A stretch of 64,000 bases of DNA from CANKHA01 sp963750965. Its GTDB lineage: Bacteria > Pseudomonadota > Alphaproteobacteria > Rhizobiales > Xanthobacteraceae. Position 1 is the stretch's first letter, and each line of letters begins with the position of its first letter. This document shows positions 17,498 through 26,250 of this stretch, piece after piece. The translations under genes were made by a program, and so were the position numbers. The stretch lies in assembly GCA_963750965.1 (NCBI GenBank), contig CAVVSK010000002.1, positions 20,523 through 84,522 on the forward strand, given 5' to 3'. The notes beneath the pieces are model-generated. The model was given only the letters and a program-made list of their open reading frames with translations, did no database searches and had not been told where the DNA came from.

Positions 17498-18922
17498 CTA
17501 CTCAGCGGCTAGTTGCTTCGAGACGTGGCCTCGCTTGAAACGAAGCAACGCCATGACCGAGTGAATATCCGGTGCTTCTTTAATGTCGTCCACAAGACGT
17601 AGAACCTTTGCTGCGTTCCCCGCCGGCAAAATCGGGTCTGCCAGTCGCATAAACTTCTCTTCGATGTCGGCCTTACACATCGGTTTATGTATGGAGCCGG
17701 TAGCGCCGCGATTTGTGGCAACCAGCTTTTTTCCGTTTTGAAGCGTGATGGTCACGCGCGCGGCGATCGTGCGTGGATAAAGTGCGTCGAACTCGGGGGT
17801 GGCTCGCATCTCGACCTTGTCCTGGAGAGCTTGCAACACGGCTTCCTGGAGAATGCCTTCGTCGTAGATGGCCGGGTCTTTGATGTCCCGGGTCAGCACC
17901 AAAGCCGCGGTGAATGGAACGCTGTATTGAGCCGCCATCATCGACGTATGGCCGGGAATATAGTTGAGTTCGAAAAGCTTCGTCGTGCTCTCAACCAGGA
18001 TGTGCTCCACATCGGCCGCTAAGACTTTGTTCTCCCGCTTGATATCGAGCAGGGCGTCAATCACCGGATGAATATCGCTACAGCAAAAATACGGCTTCAC
18101 AGTAATCTGCCGAATCTTGTATTCGCTTCCGAGATTTTCGAGCAGGCGCGGGAGGTCCGGGGCACGGGAGAAGGTGCGGCAATAGCCGAACTTTCCTTCC
18201 AGCACGGTTGTCGGGCCGGTGAAGCCATTCCTTGCAAGGTAAGCGGCGGTTACCCCGCCCTCGGCGGCGCGGCCAGCATGCAGTCGTTTCACCATGCCGC
18301 CGGATACCGAATATTCCACGATACCGCTGGCGAAGGATCCTGCAGTTCCCATCGCATGCGTGAGCTGTTCAGCTGTTAGTTTCAGCAATCTGCCGGCGGC
18401 CGCGGCGGCACCGAAGACGCCATTCGTCCCTGTCGGATAGAATCCGCCTAACATGTGAGACACGGAACCAACTCCGAGTCCTACACGGCTGATGAGTTCA
18501 TAGCCCATCACGATTGAGAGCAACAGTTCCTCGCCGGAAGACTGCGCTTCCTCGGCAACTGCCAAGGCCGCCGGTACAACTGCCACGCCGGGATGCGTGA
18601 GGAACTCATCATGGACATCATCAATCTCGAAGCCGTGTCCCATGTTGCCATTTGCGAAGGCAGCCATCTGCGGCAATGTTTTTGTAGGGAAAGCGACGAT
18701 TGTACTGGGACCACTGGTGGTTCCCCCGACGCCGGCCGAAAAACCGCTCACGATCTCTGCCCAGGGCTTCCCAGATCCGATGACCATCGCGCCGATCGTA
18801 TCCAGAAGATACTGCTTGGACAGCACCCATAGATCGTCGGGCAATTCGTTCGCGGAACAATCTGTTACGAATTCGCTCAGGATACGCGTGGCCGGTTCCA
18901 TCGTGCCCGCCTCAGGATTCAT
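17498..18922 (-). CDS. MmgE/PrpD family protein (subgroup C)
   Basis: 474 residues, intact. The acidic motif reads GHGFEIDDVHDEFLTHPG near residues 105-122, followed by GGFYPTGTNGVFGAAAAAGR and KRLHAGRAAEGGVTAAYLAR. A double cysteine in KPYFCCSDIHPVIDALL marks this subgroup and recurs in the broken gene at 39.5-40.9 kb. Cytosolic; acts on a small carboxylate by analogy with PrpD or aconitate decarboxylase. It is preceded by prpF (63-base gap) and followed by a transporter binding protein. The ATG at 18922 is used; a second Met at residue 8 is possible. The neighbouring PrpF gene points to methylaconitate-like chemistry, which is inference. Confidence 0.9.
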   Translation of the reverse strand: MNPEAGTMEPATRILSEFVTDCSANELPDDLWVLSKQYLLDTIGAMVIGSGKPWAEIVSGFSAGVGGTTSGPSTIVAFPTKTLPQMAAFANGNMGHGFEIDDVHDEFLTHPGVAVVPAALAVAEEAQSSGEELLLSIVMGYELISRVGLGVGSVSHMLGGFYPTGTNGVFGAAAAAGRLLKLTAEQLTHAMGTAGSFASGIVEYSVSGGMVKRLHAGRAAEGGVTAAYLARNGFTGPTTVLEGKFGYCRTFSRAPDLPRLLENLGSEYKIRQITVKPYFCCSDIHPVIDALLDIKRENKVLAADVEHILVESTTKLFELNYIPGHTSMMAAQYSVPFTAALVLTRDIKDPAIYDEGILQEAVLQALQDKVEMRATPEFDALYPRTIAARVTITLQNGKKLVATNRGATGSIHKPMCKADIEEKFMRLADPILPAGNAAKVLRLVDDIKEAPDIHSVMALLRFKRGHVSKQLAAE

Positions 18923-18950
18923 ATCCGTCCATTTGGTATGTTGTCGACAA

Positions 18951-18961
18951 TCTCCACGAGG
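18951..18961. promoter_or_regulatory. TTGTCGACAAT palindrome upstream of a subgroup C mmgE gene
   Basis: This eleven-base element is identical to one at the start of the paralogous gene at 39.5-40.9 kb. It sits in the 63-base gap between prpF and the mmgE gene, 29 bases before the ATG. A shared regulator site is possible; two copies are not proof. Confidence 0.3.
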
Positions 18962-18985
18962 GTCAAGCCGTTTCGTTGACAGAAA

Positions 18986-20110
18986 TCATTCCAGGTGGAC
19001 AAAACCGTCGAGAATTCTGCGCGCGGTGCGTGCGACAATAATTGCTTTGAAAACAGGCTCGGTTTCGGAGGTATCAGCCTCGATCTCTACCTGCAAGGCA
19101 CCCGAGGGATGACCGAAGCTTACATGGTGAGCGGAGATCCGTGGCTCCCGGGCCACTTGATGCACAAGAGTACCCTGAGTGAGGGCGGCTGCGACAGTGC
19201 AAACGGTTTCTCCGATGCCATAGGCTTTATGCAAACGGCCAGCAAAAAACTCACGGCTGATGAAATCCACTTCCGATGCGCCAACCGTTGTGTTCGACCC
19301 GTAGGCGACATACTCCTCGGGCGGACCAACTAGCGCCACCAGCGGTATGTTCTCACTGATCGAACCATCTGGCATCGTTATCTTGAATTGGCGCGCAACC
19401 TGACGGCGGATAAGTTCAATCCGCTCGATAAGATCGCGGCGCGGATCGATTTGGTCGGGTCCGAGCGCTGCGGCGATGCCAAAGTCAGACATCCTCGCAA
19501 AGATCATGGGATTGGCGACATCGACCAGCGATATTTCAACCCGCCCCATGCCTTCAATTTCGATGGTGTCGACCGGCCGGCCGGTTGGCAATACCCGTCC
19601 GGAGACCGATCCGACGGTCTTGGCGAAATTAAGCAGGATTGGTGCCCCGGTGCCTGGCACGCCTGCTATCATAAGTTCACCTTCGGGCTGGAAACGGCCA
19701 TCGTGTGCCGGCACGCGTGCGTAGACAATGCGGTCTGTGTTCGTGACGTTAACCCGCACCTCAACGGTGTCGGCAGTCGCTTTGACAAATCCCTCATCCA
19801 CTGCATAGGCGGCCACGCCGGCAAGGATATTGCCGCAATAGCCGCCATAATCGACATAGCCCGTTTCGATACCGACCTGGCCGAACGTGTAGTCGATATC
19901 AGCATCCTTACGGCTTGGTTCTCCAAGGATTGCGACCTTGCTCGTTAGGGGATCCGCGCCTCCGAGCCCATCAATCTGGCGGCGATCCGGGCTGCCGAAG
20001 ATGCGCAGCAGCTTCTGGTCGCGCGCGAGCCCCGGCGGAGGCAAATCCGTCGCGCGCAGGAACACGCCCTTGCTGGTACCGCCGCGCATGATCGTGCAAG
20101 GGATTTTCAT
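18986..20110 (-). CDS. prpF: PrpF-family isomerase (2-methylaconitate / 4-oxalomesaconate type)
   Basis: 375 residues of the PrpF (DUF453) family, which isomerises double bonds in methylaconitate or oxalomesaconate using a diaminopimelate-epimerase-like fold. The N-terminal IMRGGTSKGVFLRATDLP and the YVDYGGYCGNILAGVAAYA segment, with a candidate catalytic cysteine near residue 92, are typical. A late motif is GETVCTVAAALTQGTLVHQV. I chose the ATG at 20110: it overlaps the stop of the leuC relic by four bases (ATGA), so it is probably translationally coupled. Extension to 20245 adds unrelated sequence. It lies upstream of a MmgE/PrpD gene, as prpF lies beside acnD/prpD elsewhere. Confidence 0.87.
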   Translation of the reverse strand: MKIPCTIMRGGTSKGVFLRATDLPPPGLARDQKLLRIFGSPDRRQIDGLGGADPLTSKVAILGEPSRKDADIDYTFGQVGIETGYVDYGGYCGNILAGVAAYAVDEGFVKATADTVEVRVNVTNTDRIVYARVPAHDGRFQPEGELMIAGVPGTGAPILLNFAKTVGSVSGRVLPTGRPVDTIEIEGMGRVEISLVDVANPMIFARMSDFGIAAALGPDQIDPRRDLIERIELIRRQVARQFKITMPDGSISENIPLVALVGPPEEYVAYGSNTTVGASEVDFISREFFAGRLHKAYGIGETVCTVAAALTQGTLVHQVAREPRISAHHVSFGHPSGALQVEIEADTSETEPVFKAIIVARTARRILDGFVHLE

Positions 20111-20226
20111 GCAGGGAATTTCCGCACGTCGGTGAGCTTGCCGGTGACTGCTGCCGCGGCTGCCATCGGTGGGCCAATAAGATGCTCGTCCCATATCTTC
20201 TGCAAAATGTTGCGTGGCTTGTTCAT
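20107..20226 (-). pseudogene. Internally deleted leuC relic, 39-codon mini-cistron
   Basis: A complete small reading frame from the ATG at 20224-20226 to the TGA at 20107-20109. The first 17 residues, MNKPRNILQKIWDEHLI, match a LeuC N-terminus. The next 20 or so, with PPMAAAAAVTGKLTDVR, match the LeuC C-terminus, so about 430 codons have been lost in frame. It overlaps the transporter stop (ATGA at 20223-20226) and the prpF start (ATGA at 20107-20110). It cannot be an enzyme, but it could be translated and couple the two genes. Together with the leuD tail at 16.5 kb it shows that a leuCD pair once belonged to this operon. Confidence 0.75.
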
Positions 20227-21164
20227 GGAATACCCTCAGAAGCAACGGTTGCGACCAGCCTGCGGCTGGTTCTGTCCTGCTGAATGCGGATCAAAAGCCA
20301 GACGGCGATGGCCCCGATGGCAAGAGAGCCGCCGACGATGGTCAGCGCACGCGGGACCTCACCGACGAATAGCCATGCCCATGTGGGCCCGCAGACTGAC
20401 TCGAAAAGAACCATCAACGATATTTCGCCGGCGGATATATAGCGTGCACTCGTCATGACGAGTGCGACGCCCATTGTCTGCACGGCAGCCCCCCAAGTCA
20501 GGCAGACAATCAAATCGTGCATTCCGATATGGAACGAAGGCAGTGCAACCAAGCTCACACATCCCGCGACGACCGCTCCAACCAGCACAGCAGGCAACAT
20601 ATCCACGTCACCATTGCGGCTGCCTCGCCGGAGCATGACGATGTACATCGCAAAGGAAAGAACGGTGGCGATCGCGAAGATGCTACCAAGTCCCGTGCCG
20701 ATTGTTACGCCATCAATCGTCATAAGCGTGATACCGATACCCGCAACAATCATCGCAGCTAGCGTTAGGCGCGTAACCTGTTCATGCAACACAAGCCACC
20801 CAAGCGCAGCAACAACGAGTGGCGTGGCACTGAGCGTCATCATCGCATTGGCGATAGTGGTATGTGTCAATGAAAGAATGAAGAAGATCGAGGCAAGCGC
20901 CTGAAATGGTCCCGCGGCAACTGCCCGCGTAAAACTGGCCGAAAACGAAGCGTGTATGTGACCCCGGTTACGGATCGCGAACAACAGAAAGAGCCCGGCA
21001 AACAGTCCAATGGACCGATAAAAAATGATCTGCCAGCTGGTCGCTGTTTCGATCTGGCGGATCATTACTGCGCCGAAGCTCATCAGGATCGAACCGCAGG
21101 CAGCGATTGCAATCCCAATTAACTGATTCCTATCGGCTACGTGCGTAGCGCTCTGCTTCGGCAT
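20223..21164 (-). CDS. DMT-superfamily (EamA) transporter
   Basis: 313 residues from the ATG at 21164, four bases after the preceding stop; an upstream start at 21212 lies inside the neighbour. About ten hydrophobic segments form two EamA repeats, the first beginning GIAIAACGSILMSFGAVMI and the second near YISAGEISLMVLFESVCGPTWAW. Members usually export amino acids or other metabolites across the inner membrane. It sits between a MmgE/PrpD gene and the leuC relic with overlapping or near-overlapping ends, so it is co-transcribed. A role in relieving an accumulating intermediate is inference. Confidence 0.85.
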   Translation of the reverse strand: MPKQSATHVADRNQLIGIAIAACGSILMSFGAVMIRQIETATSWQIIFYRSIGLFAGLFLLFAIRNRGHIHASFSASFTRAVAAGPFQALASIFFILSLTHTTIANAMMTLSATPLVVAALGWLVLHEQVTRLTLAAMIVAGIGITLMTIDGVTIGTGLGSIFAIATVLSFAMYIVMLRRGSRNGDVDMLPAVLVGAVVAGCVSLVALPSFHIGMHDLIVCLTWGAAVQTMGVALVMTSARYISAGEISLMVLFESVCGPTWAWLFVGEVPRALTIVGGSLAIGAIAVWLLIRIQQDRTSRRLVATVASEGIP

Positions 21165-21168
21165 GGCC

Positions 21169-22581
21169 CTAATGCGCCGTGACGCGCAAGAGCTGCATGA
21201 TCGCCCCAACATCTTTGGCGGTTTCGAGTTTTAGGCAGCGCTCGATGATCTCATCTATACGCGTGTCCGGCAGCAACCCTTCCGCACATTCGAGGAATTT
21301 GGCGCGCAATGCCACGTCCGTCATGCGCTTGCTCGGCTCGCCTACGAGTTCATGCTTCTCGACCCGTTTAGTTAATACGCGTCCGTCTTTGAGATGCATC
21401 GTTACTTGTCCGGCGGGAATGATTGCGTCGAATTCCGGGCCGTACTCGAGCTCGATTTTCCCGATAATTTCCTTGACCCTCGGGTCGGAGTAATTGGTCT
21501 CTTTATATATGCGCGGGGTGATCGCGCCTTCCAGCAGCGCCATGGCGGTGAGGAAGTAGGAGCTGTGATCGGCAGTCTCCTTGTTGCGCGGGAACTTTTT
21601 GACTGGGTCGCCGGTGTGGTACTGCGTGCGCTTATTGGTACGCACAACGATGCGGTCGACCATGTCGGGCTTGATCTTGTGCTCGCGCACCAGCCAGCAG
21701 CTCGCCGTCAAGTGGCCATGAGTAGTTGCCTCAGCCGGTAGCGCCTTAATGACAGTATTAAGTATCCACTCGCCGCCTTCTTTGCGTTGCCCGTCGCCAG
21801 TCCAACCGAACATCTTCTGGCCGCCAAGGGCGCTATGGGCGAAGCCCTTATTTCCCTCGATGATACGCAACGGACCAGTAAATCCCTCTCGCGCAAGCAA
21901 TGCCGCCGTATATCCGCGCTCGCAGATCATCCCGTCGGCGAGGTTCTTGGTCATTGTGTATTCCTCGCCCTCGGCATCGAGAATATCGAGACCAACCGTA
22001 AGGCTTCCCGCGATGCCCATGCCGTGCGCCATTTGATCGGCTGTCAAACCCAACAGCCGTCCGGCCATTGCCACGGCCGCATAGGTCAAAGTCGATCCGT
22101 GATGCAGGCCACGCACTTCAAGCGACACCTTGAAACCGGCCAACAGCCGCCCGGTTACTTCGTAACCAGCCACCATCGATTCAATCATCGCCGCGCCCGA
22201 GGCACTGGTGTGTTCCGCCACCGCAAGCGCGACCGGCAGAGCGCCGCTCGGATGCGCAGCCACGAGATCGCCGGGCCCGATTGGAATAGGCAGGTCGTCG
22301 TTATAGTCGAGGTAGCGGATCATGGCTTGGTTCGCGATGATTGCAGCAGAAGTGGACACCCGGTCGCCCGAACCGATCAGCGTCGCTTCGGGACCTTGCG
22401 AAACTCTTGTTGCATATCTGAGCGCAGCTCCTCCGGTTGGGCTCTGGTACCCGCCGACGCCGCAGGCGAGCGCATCGATGATCAGGCGTTTTGCGATTTC
22501 GCGGCTTTCCTGCGAGATCGTGTCGTAATTCATCGATTCTGTGATTGCGCCTAGCGTTTGGGACACCGACATGGCCGACAT
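21169..22581 (-). CDS. MmgE/PrpD family protein (subgroup B, second copy)
   Basis: 470 residues, intact. It shares with the 2239-3630 protein the motif RYLDYNDDLPI, the block SLEVRGLHHGS, the segment LDILDAEGEEYTMTKN and THGHLTAS...KKFPRNKETADHSSYF. The paralogy is clear by eye across the whole length. An insertion near AHSALGGQKMFGWTG is the main difference. It follows the HcnB-like gene by 17 bases and precedes the DMT transporter by four. Cytosolic, with unknown substrate in the dehydratase/decarboxylase/epimerase superfamily. This is the last intact MmgE gene before the frameshift-rich stretch. Confidence 0.9.
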   Translation of the reverse strand: MSAMSVSQTLGAITESMNYDTISQESREIAKRLIIDALACGVGGYQSPTGGAALRYATRVSQGPEATLIGSGDRVSTSAAIIANQAMIRYLDYNDDLPIPIGPGDLVAAHPSGALPVALAVAEHTSASGAAMIESMVAGYEVTGRLLAGFKVSLEVRGLHHGSTLTYAAVAMAGRLLGLTADQMAHGMGIAGSLTVGLDILDAEGEEYTMTKNLADGMICERGYTAALLAREGFTGPLRIIEGNKGFAHSALGGQKMFGWTGDGQRKEGGEWILNTVIKALPAEATTHGHLTASCWLVREHKIKPDMVDRIVVRTNKRTQYHTGDPVKKFPRNKETADHSSYFLTAMALLEGAITPRIYKETNYSDPRVKEIIGKIELEYGPEFDAIIPAGQVTMHLKDGRVLTKRVEKHELVGEPSKRMTDVALRAKFLECAEGLLPDTRIDEIIERCLKLETAKDVGAIMQLLRVTAH

Positions 22582-22598
22582 TGCAACTCCTCTGCTTT

Positions 22599-23961
22599 CT
22601 ACATCTGACCGATAGTGAGAGGACGGATTGGCGGGCGCGGACTACCGGGGCCGAGTTCATGGAGCGTGCGCTCCGTTTCCTGCGCCAGCAAACGAAGTGC
22701 AGTGGTTGTGCAATAGCGGCCTTGGCACGGTCCCATGCCGACGCGAAGCAATATTCTCAGCTCGTGAAGTGAGCGTACGCCGTCGCGGATCGCGCTCCGT
22801 ATGGCGCCGACACGAACCTCTTCGCAGCGGCAAAGCAACGTGTCCGATGGCAGCATCGCAATAAGTTCAGACCGCAGGCGGAACGTCCGGCGCAAAAAAG
22901 CGCTTACTCCCGCGAGCCGCCTTATATTCCGGTGCACACGCCGCTCTCGCGCGGCAGCGTCACTTTGCGGAGCGCGACCGAGATCACGCGCAGCGGCAAA
23001 ACCAGCAATGGCTCCCTCCAGCACGGCATAACGGGCACCGCCGATATTCGCGCCGTCTCCCACAGCAAAGACGTCGTGGTCGGTTGTTCGCATCGAATGG
23101 TCGCGGACCACGTGCCAATGGCCAGCCTCAGGCACATAGCGCAATTCGCATCCACGCATGGCCGCTAACTCTGTCGAGGGAACAAGACCGTAGCTTAGGC
23201 AAATGGCGTCAGCCTGCACGTGAATGCGCTTTTCGTGGCGTCGGCCTAGACGAATGACATCGAGACCGCTGACCTGCGCTTCCCCGTGGATGCGCGCGGG
23301 CGTATAGCCAAACTTCATACTAGTTCCGTGCCGGACAAGCGTGGCAAGCAGCGAAACGCCTTGCAGTGCGAGAGGAGGATAAAATAGTGTCCGCGCGATT
23401 GTTGCCACCCACTGCCTAAATGATGCTGCTTCGAAGATGCCGGCATATCGAAGCGCCGGCAGCGACCAATTGCGATGCAAGTTGCAACAGCAATGGCCCA
23501 GTCCCTGCGATCGCCACGTTGCGGCCGACCACCACTCCCGAAGATTTCAGCAACGCTTGTGCGCCGCCCGCAGTGGTGACACCGGGCAGCGTCCAGCCGG
23601 GCACCGGCAGAACCCATTCGCTTGCGCCGGTAGCGATGATCGTGCGTTGTGCGCGCAGCCGGTAATTTCCGTCTGGCCCGCAAACATGCAGCGCGTCGGC
23701 ATCGAAAGCCCAGACGGCGTGCTGAGGACGATAATCGATCTTGAGCGCCGAAGGGTCCGTATAAACTTCAGAGATGCTGGTGGCAAAGCGCGGGAGACGC
23801 AAAGGCTTGGGTCCACGGCGGAATACCTGACCGCCAGGCCGCGGCTGATCGTCGAGCATCACAACCTGAAGACCGGATGCGCGAGCGGCGACAGCGGCCG
23901 ACATTCCGGCCGGTCCCGCACCGACGATCGCAAGTTCCGTGGTTTCCAGCCGTTCGCTCAC
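22599..23961 (-). pseudogene. HcnB/opine-oxidase-like FAD subunit with C-terminal 2Fe-2S domain, frameshifted
   Basis: Starts at a GTG (23961), three bases after the ferredoxin stop. The N-terminal part has the FAD motif LAIVGAGPAGMSAAVAARAS and RTIIATGASEWVLPVPGWTL. The second part has the second nucleotide-binding and FAD ends (HDVFAVGDGANIGGARYAV) and a BFD-like cysteine set, LLCRCEEV and GMGPCQGRYC. The frame changes near 23455-23465, where one extra base lies within QLVAAGA. Apart from the shift, all motifs look healthy. Family: FAD subunit of HcnABC, octopine/nopaline oxidase or D-hydroxyproline dehydrogenase. With the ferredoxin upstream and the DAO-type gene at 38.2 kb it could form a three-part amine dehydrogenase. 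Confidence 0.8.
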
Positions 23962-23963
23962 TC

Positions 23964-24236
23964 CTAGGCCTCCAGCGTCACGGTCATACCCCTCACGACT
24001 GGCGTTAGGCAGCTCCGTATGTTGCGCTCCGCACCGAGCGAGACCACGCATTCCTGGCACATGCCGATGAAGCAGAACGGACCACGCTCTTCTCCACTGC
24101 GCGTCTTGCGTGTCGACCATCGCCCGCCCGCCACCAGCGCAGCAGCTAGCGGTTCACCTTCGTTTGCCAGCATTGGAGCGCCATCGACGACAATCTCCAC
24201 CGGCATGTCAGGGGCAGAACAACGCCAGGCGGTCAT
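23964..24236 (-). CDS. HcnA-like 2Fe-2S ferredoxin subunit
   Basis: 90 residues from the ATG at 24236, which overlaps the hyuB stop (ATGA). The cysteine spacing GPFCFIGMCQECVVSL followed by IRSCLTPVVRGM is the 2Fe-2S-binding pattern of the small subunit of HcnABC / opine oxidase / sarcosine oxidase-alpha N-domain proteins. It carries electrons between the FAD subunit and the catalytic DAO-type subunit. A longer start at 24362 gives only non-homologous sequence. It is intact, in contrast to both neighbours. Confidence 0.8.
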   Translation of the reverse strand: MTAWRCSAPDMPVEIVVDGAPMLANEGEPLAAALVAGGRWSTRKTRSGEERGPFCFIGMCQECVVSLGAERNIRSCLTPVVRGMTVTLEA

Positions 24237-26249
24237 GGCAACACGCCTTCGCGCAGCACACGTAATTCTACCTTTTCGTTTGGCGAAACCATCAGGATGT
24301 TGCGCCCCTTTGGACCCAGGGAAAGCATGCCGGCTTTTGCTTCGGGATCGGACTTGATCCATGCACGCAGAGGCGCGCCCGTCGCGCTGATCATCTCGAT
24401 CAGCGCGCCGTCACCGCCAAGTCTATGGGTATCAGTGGGTGAGAAAGCACAGACCCTGCGTCCATCCTGGAAGACGTCCTTGCCTTCTGTTACCGTCGCC
24501 ATGGTACGCTTCTGCGCGAGGGCGGCGCGCCTTTGTTTTGTCGCCGCCTCATCGACCTTGCCGTCGCGAGTTACCACACCATAGCGCTCGGCCACTTTCG
24601 TGTCGGTGATGAAGCCTTCGCGCAGATCGGTGAGCACCTCTTCCGGGTCGCGCTCGAGCGCCGGGCCGTAGCCACCGCCCCCGCCGGATTCGAGCACCGC
24701 GATATCGCCCTTTTTCATCGGGAAGCCAGAGATTTTTCCAGGCACCGGCGAGGGCGCGATCGTTTCGCCGTTTCGCAACACGTAGAAGTGGTTTGGCGCA
24801 GCCGAATGTCCCCCGCATACGCCGTAGGGAGGAATGATGTTACGGTCCGACAGCTCAGAAAACTTTCCGGATTCAGCAAGCAGCCGTACCTCGCGATGCA
24901 TCCCGAGGCCTCCGCGGCGGCGCCCGTCACCGCAAGAATCCTGGCGCAGGCTGCAATCCTCGATTAGCAGCGCATGCTCGATCTCGACGGCTTCCGCCGG
25001 TTGGATCGAGGCGAAGTCGCCCTCATCATAGGCTCGCAGCGCGTGGTTGCCGTCGTGTTCAAGGAATCCGCCGGTCCCGCCGGCTGGATATTCGTAGAAT
25101 ATCGTCTCACGCTGACGCGTGGGATTGTAGCTGCCGATATAGGTGTGATTAGAAGCGCCCTTGATGTCGCCGGCAACGTATTTCGGCACCGCGCGCGCCA
25201 GCGCTCCCATGACAACGGATTCCACGCGGCGGCGGATTTCAGTGTAGCCACCGACCGGAGCGGGCGGCCGCACATTGACAATGCTGCCTTCCGGCGCCTT
25301 CACCGTAACCGGCCGGAAAGCGCCGTGGTTGATCGCGCCCTCGGGATCGAGTAGCGCCTTCAGCGCGACAAAGCTTCCCATTGCGGTGACGGCAAGGCTG
25401 CCGTTGGTCGGTCCCGCAACTTGCGGTGAGGATCCTTCGAAATCGAGTTCAAGGCTATCGCCGTTCACATGCACGGCGACCGTTAACAGCACCGGGTTTC
25501 CCGTGCGGTTGTCGCTGTCAAGATAATCCTCGTAGTGGTAGGTGCCGTCCGGGATAGCGGTGATAGCCTGGCGCATGCGCCGTTCGGCGCGGTCGATCAA
25601 GGCGCTAACCGAAGCGCGGATATCCTCAAGCCCGAAGCGGGAGATAAGCTCGTCGAGCCGGCGCGCCGCCGTGTTGCAGCAGGCTAGCATCGCGTGGAAA
25701 TCGCCTTCCCGCTCTTCCGGCACTCGGACATTGGCGAAGATGACGCGCAACAGCGCGTCCACCGGCTTTCCGCGTTCGTGCACCTTGATGAACGGCAGGC
25801 GCAGACCTTCCTGGAAGATCTCGGTCGCCTGCCCGGAGATGCTTCCCGGTGTCATTCCGCCGACATCGCCCCAATGCGCCCGCGTCACGATGAAGGCGAC
25901 CATTTCGTTGCCGTGGAAATGCGGCACGATCATCGCCACGTCGTTCATATGCGTGCCGGACGCGTAGGGGTCGTTGACCAGGATCACATCGCCGGGATGC
26001 AAGTCGTCGCCGAAAAACTGCTTAGCTTCCCGCACCTGCCAGGGAAGCGGCAAGGATATGGGCAGGACTGTCCTCGGACTGCGCGACCAAATGGCCGTCG
26101 GCATTCAGCAAGGCGCAGGAGAAGTCGTGACCTTCGTAAATGATCGAGGAATGCGCGGTGCGGATCATCGTCACGCGCATCTCACGCACGGTCGAAACCA
26201 GATATTCCTGAACAATCTCCAGCGTAATAAAATCGATGGACTTGCTCAT
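24233..26249 (-). pseudogene. hyuB: HyuB-type hydantoinase subunit B, second copy, one frameshift
   Basis: The N-terminal part starts at the ATG 26249 with SIDFITLEIVQEYLVSTVRE and EGHDFSCALLNADGHLVAQ. The rest continues in another frame with LPWQVREAKQFFGDDLHPGD, VNDPYASGTHMNDVAMIV and AHWGDVGGMTPGSISG. One extra base near 26050, within the codons for AHILPLPW, breaks the frame. The full product would be about 670 residues. It lies one base after hyuA and overlaps the ferredoxin gene by four bases. It partners with the frameshifted HyuA upstream as a second ATP-dependent cyclic-amide hydrolase. All visible motifs are intact, so a sequencing indel is as likely as decay. Confidence 0.82.
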
Positions 26250-26250
26250 C

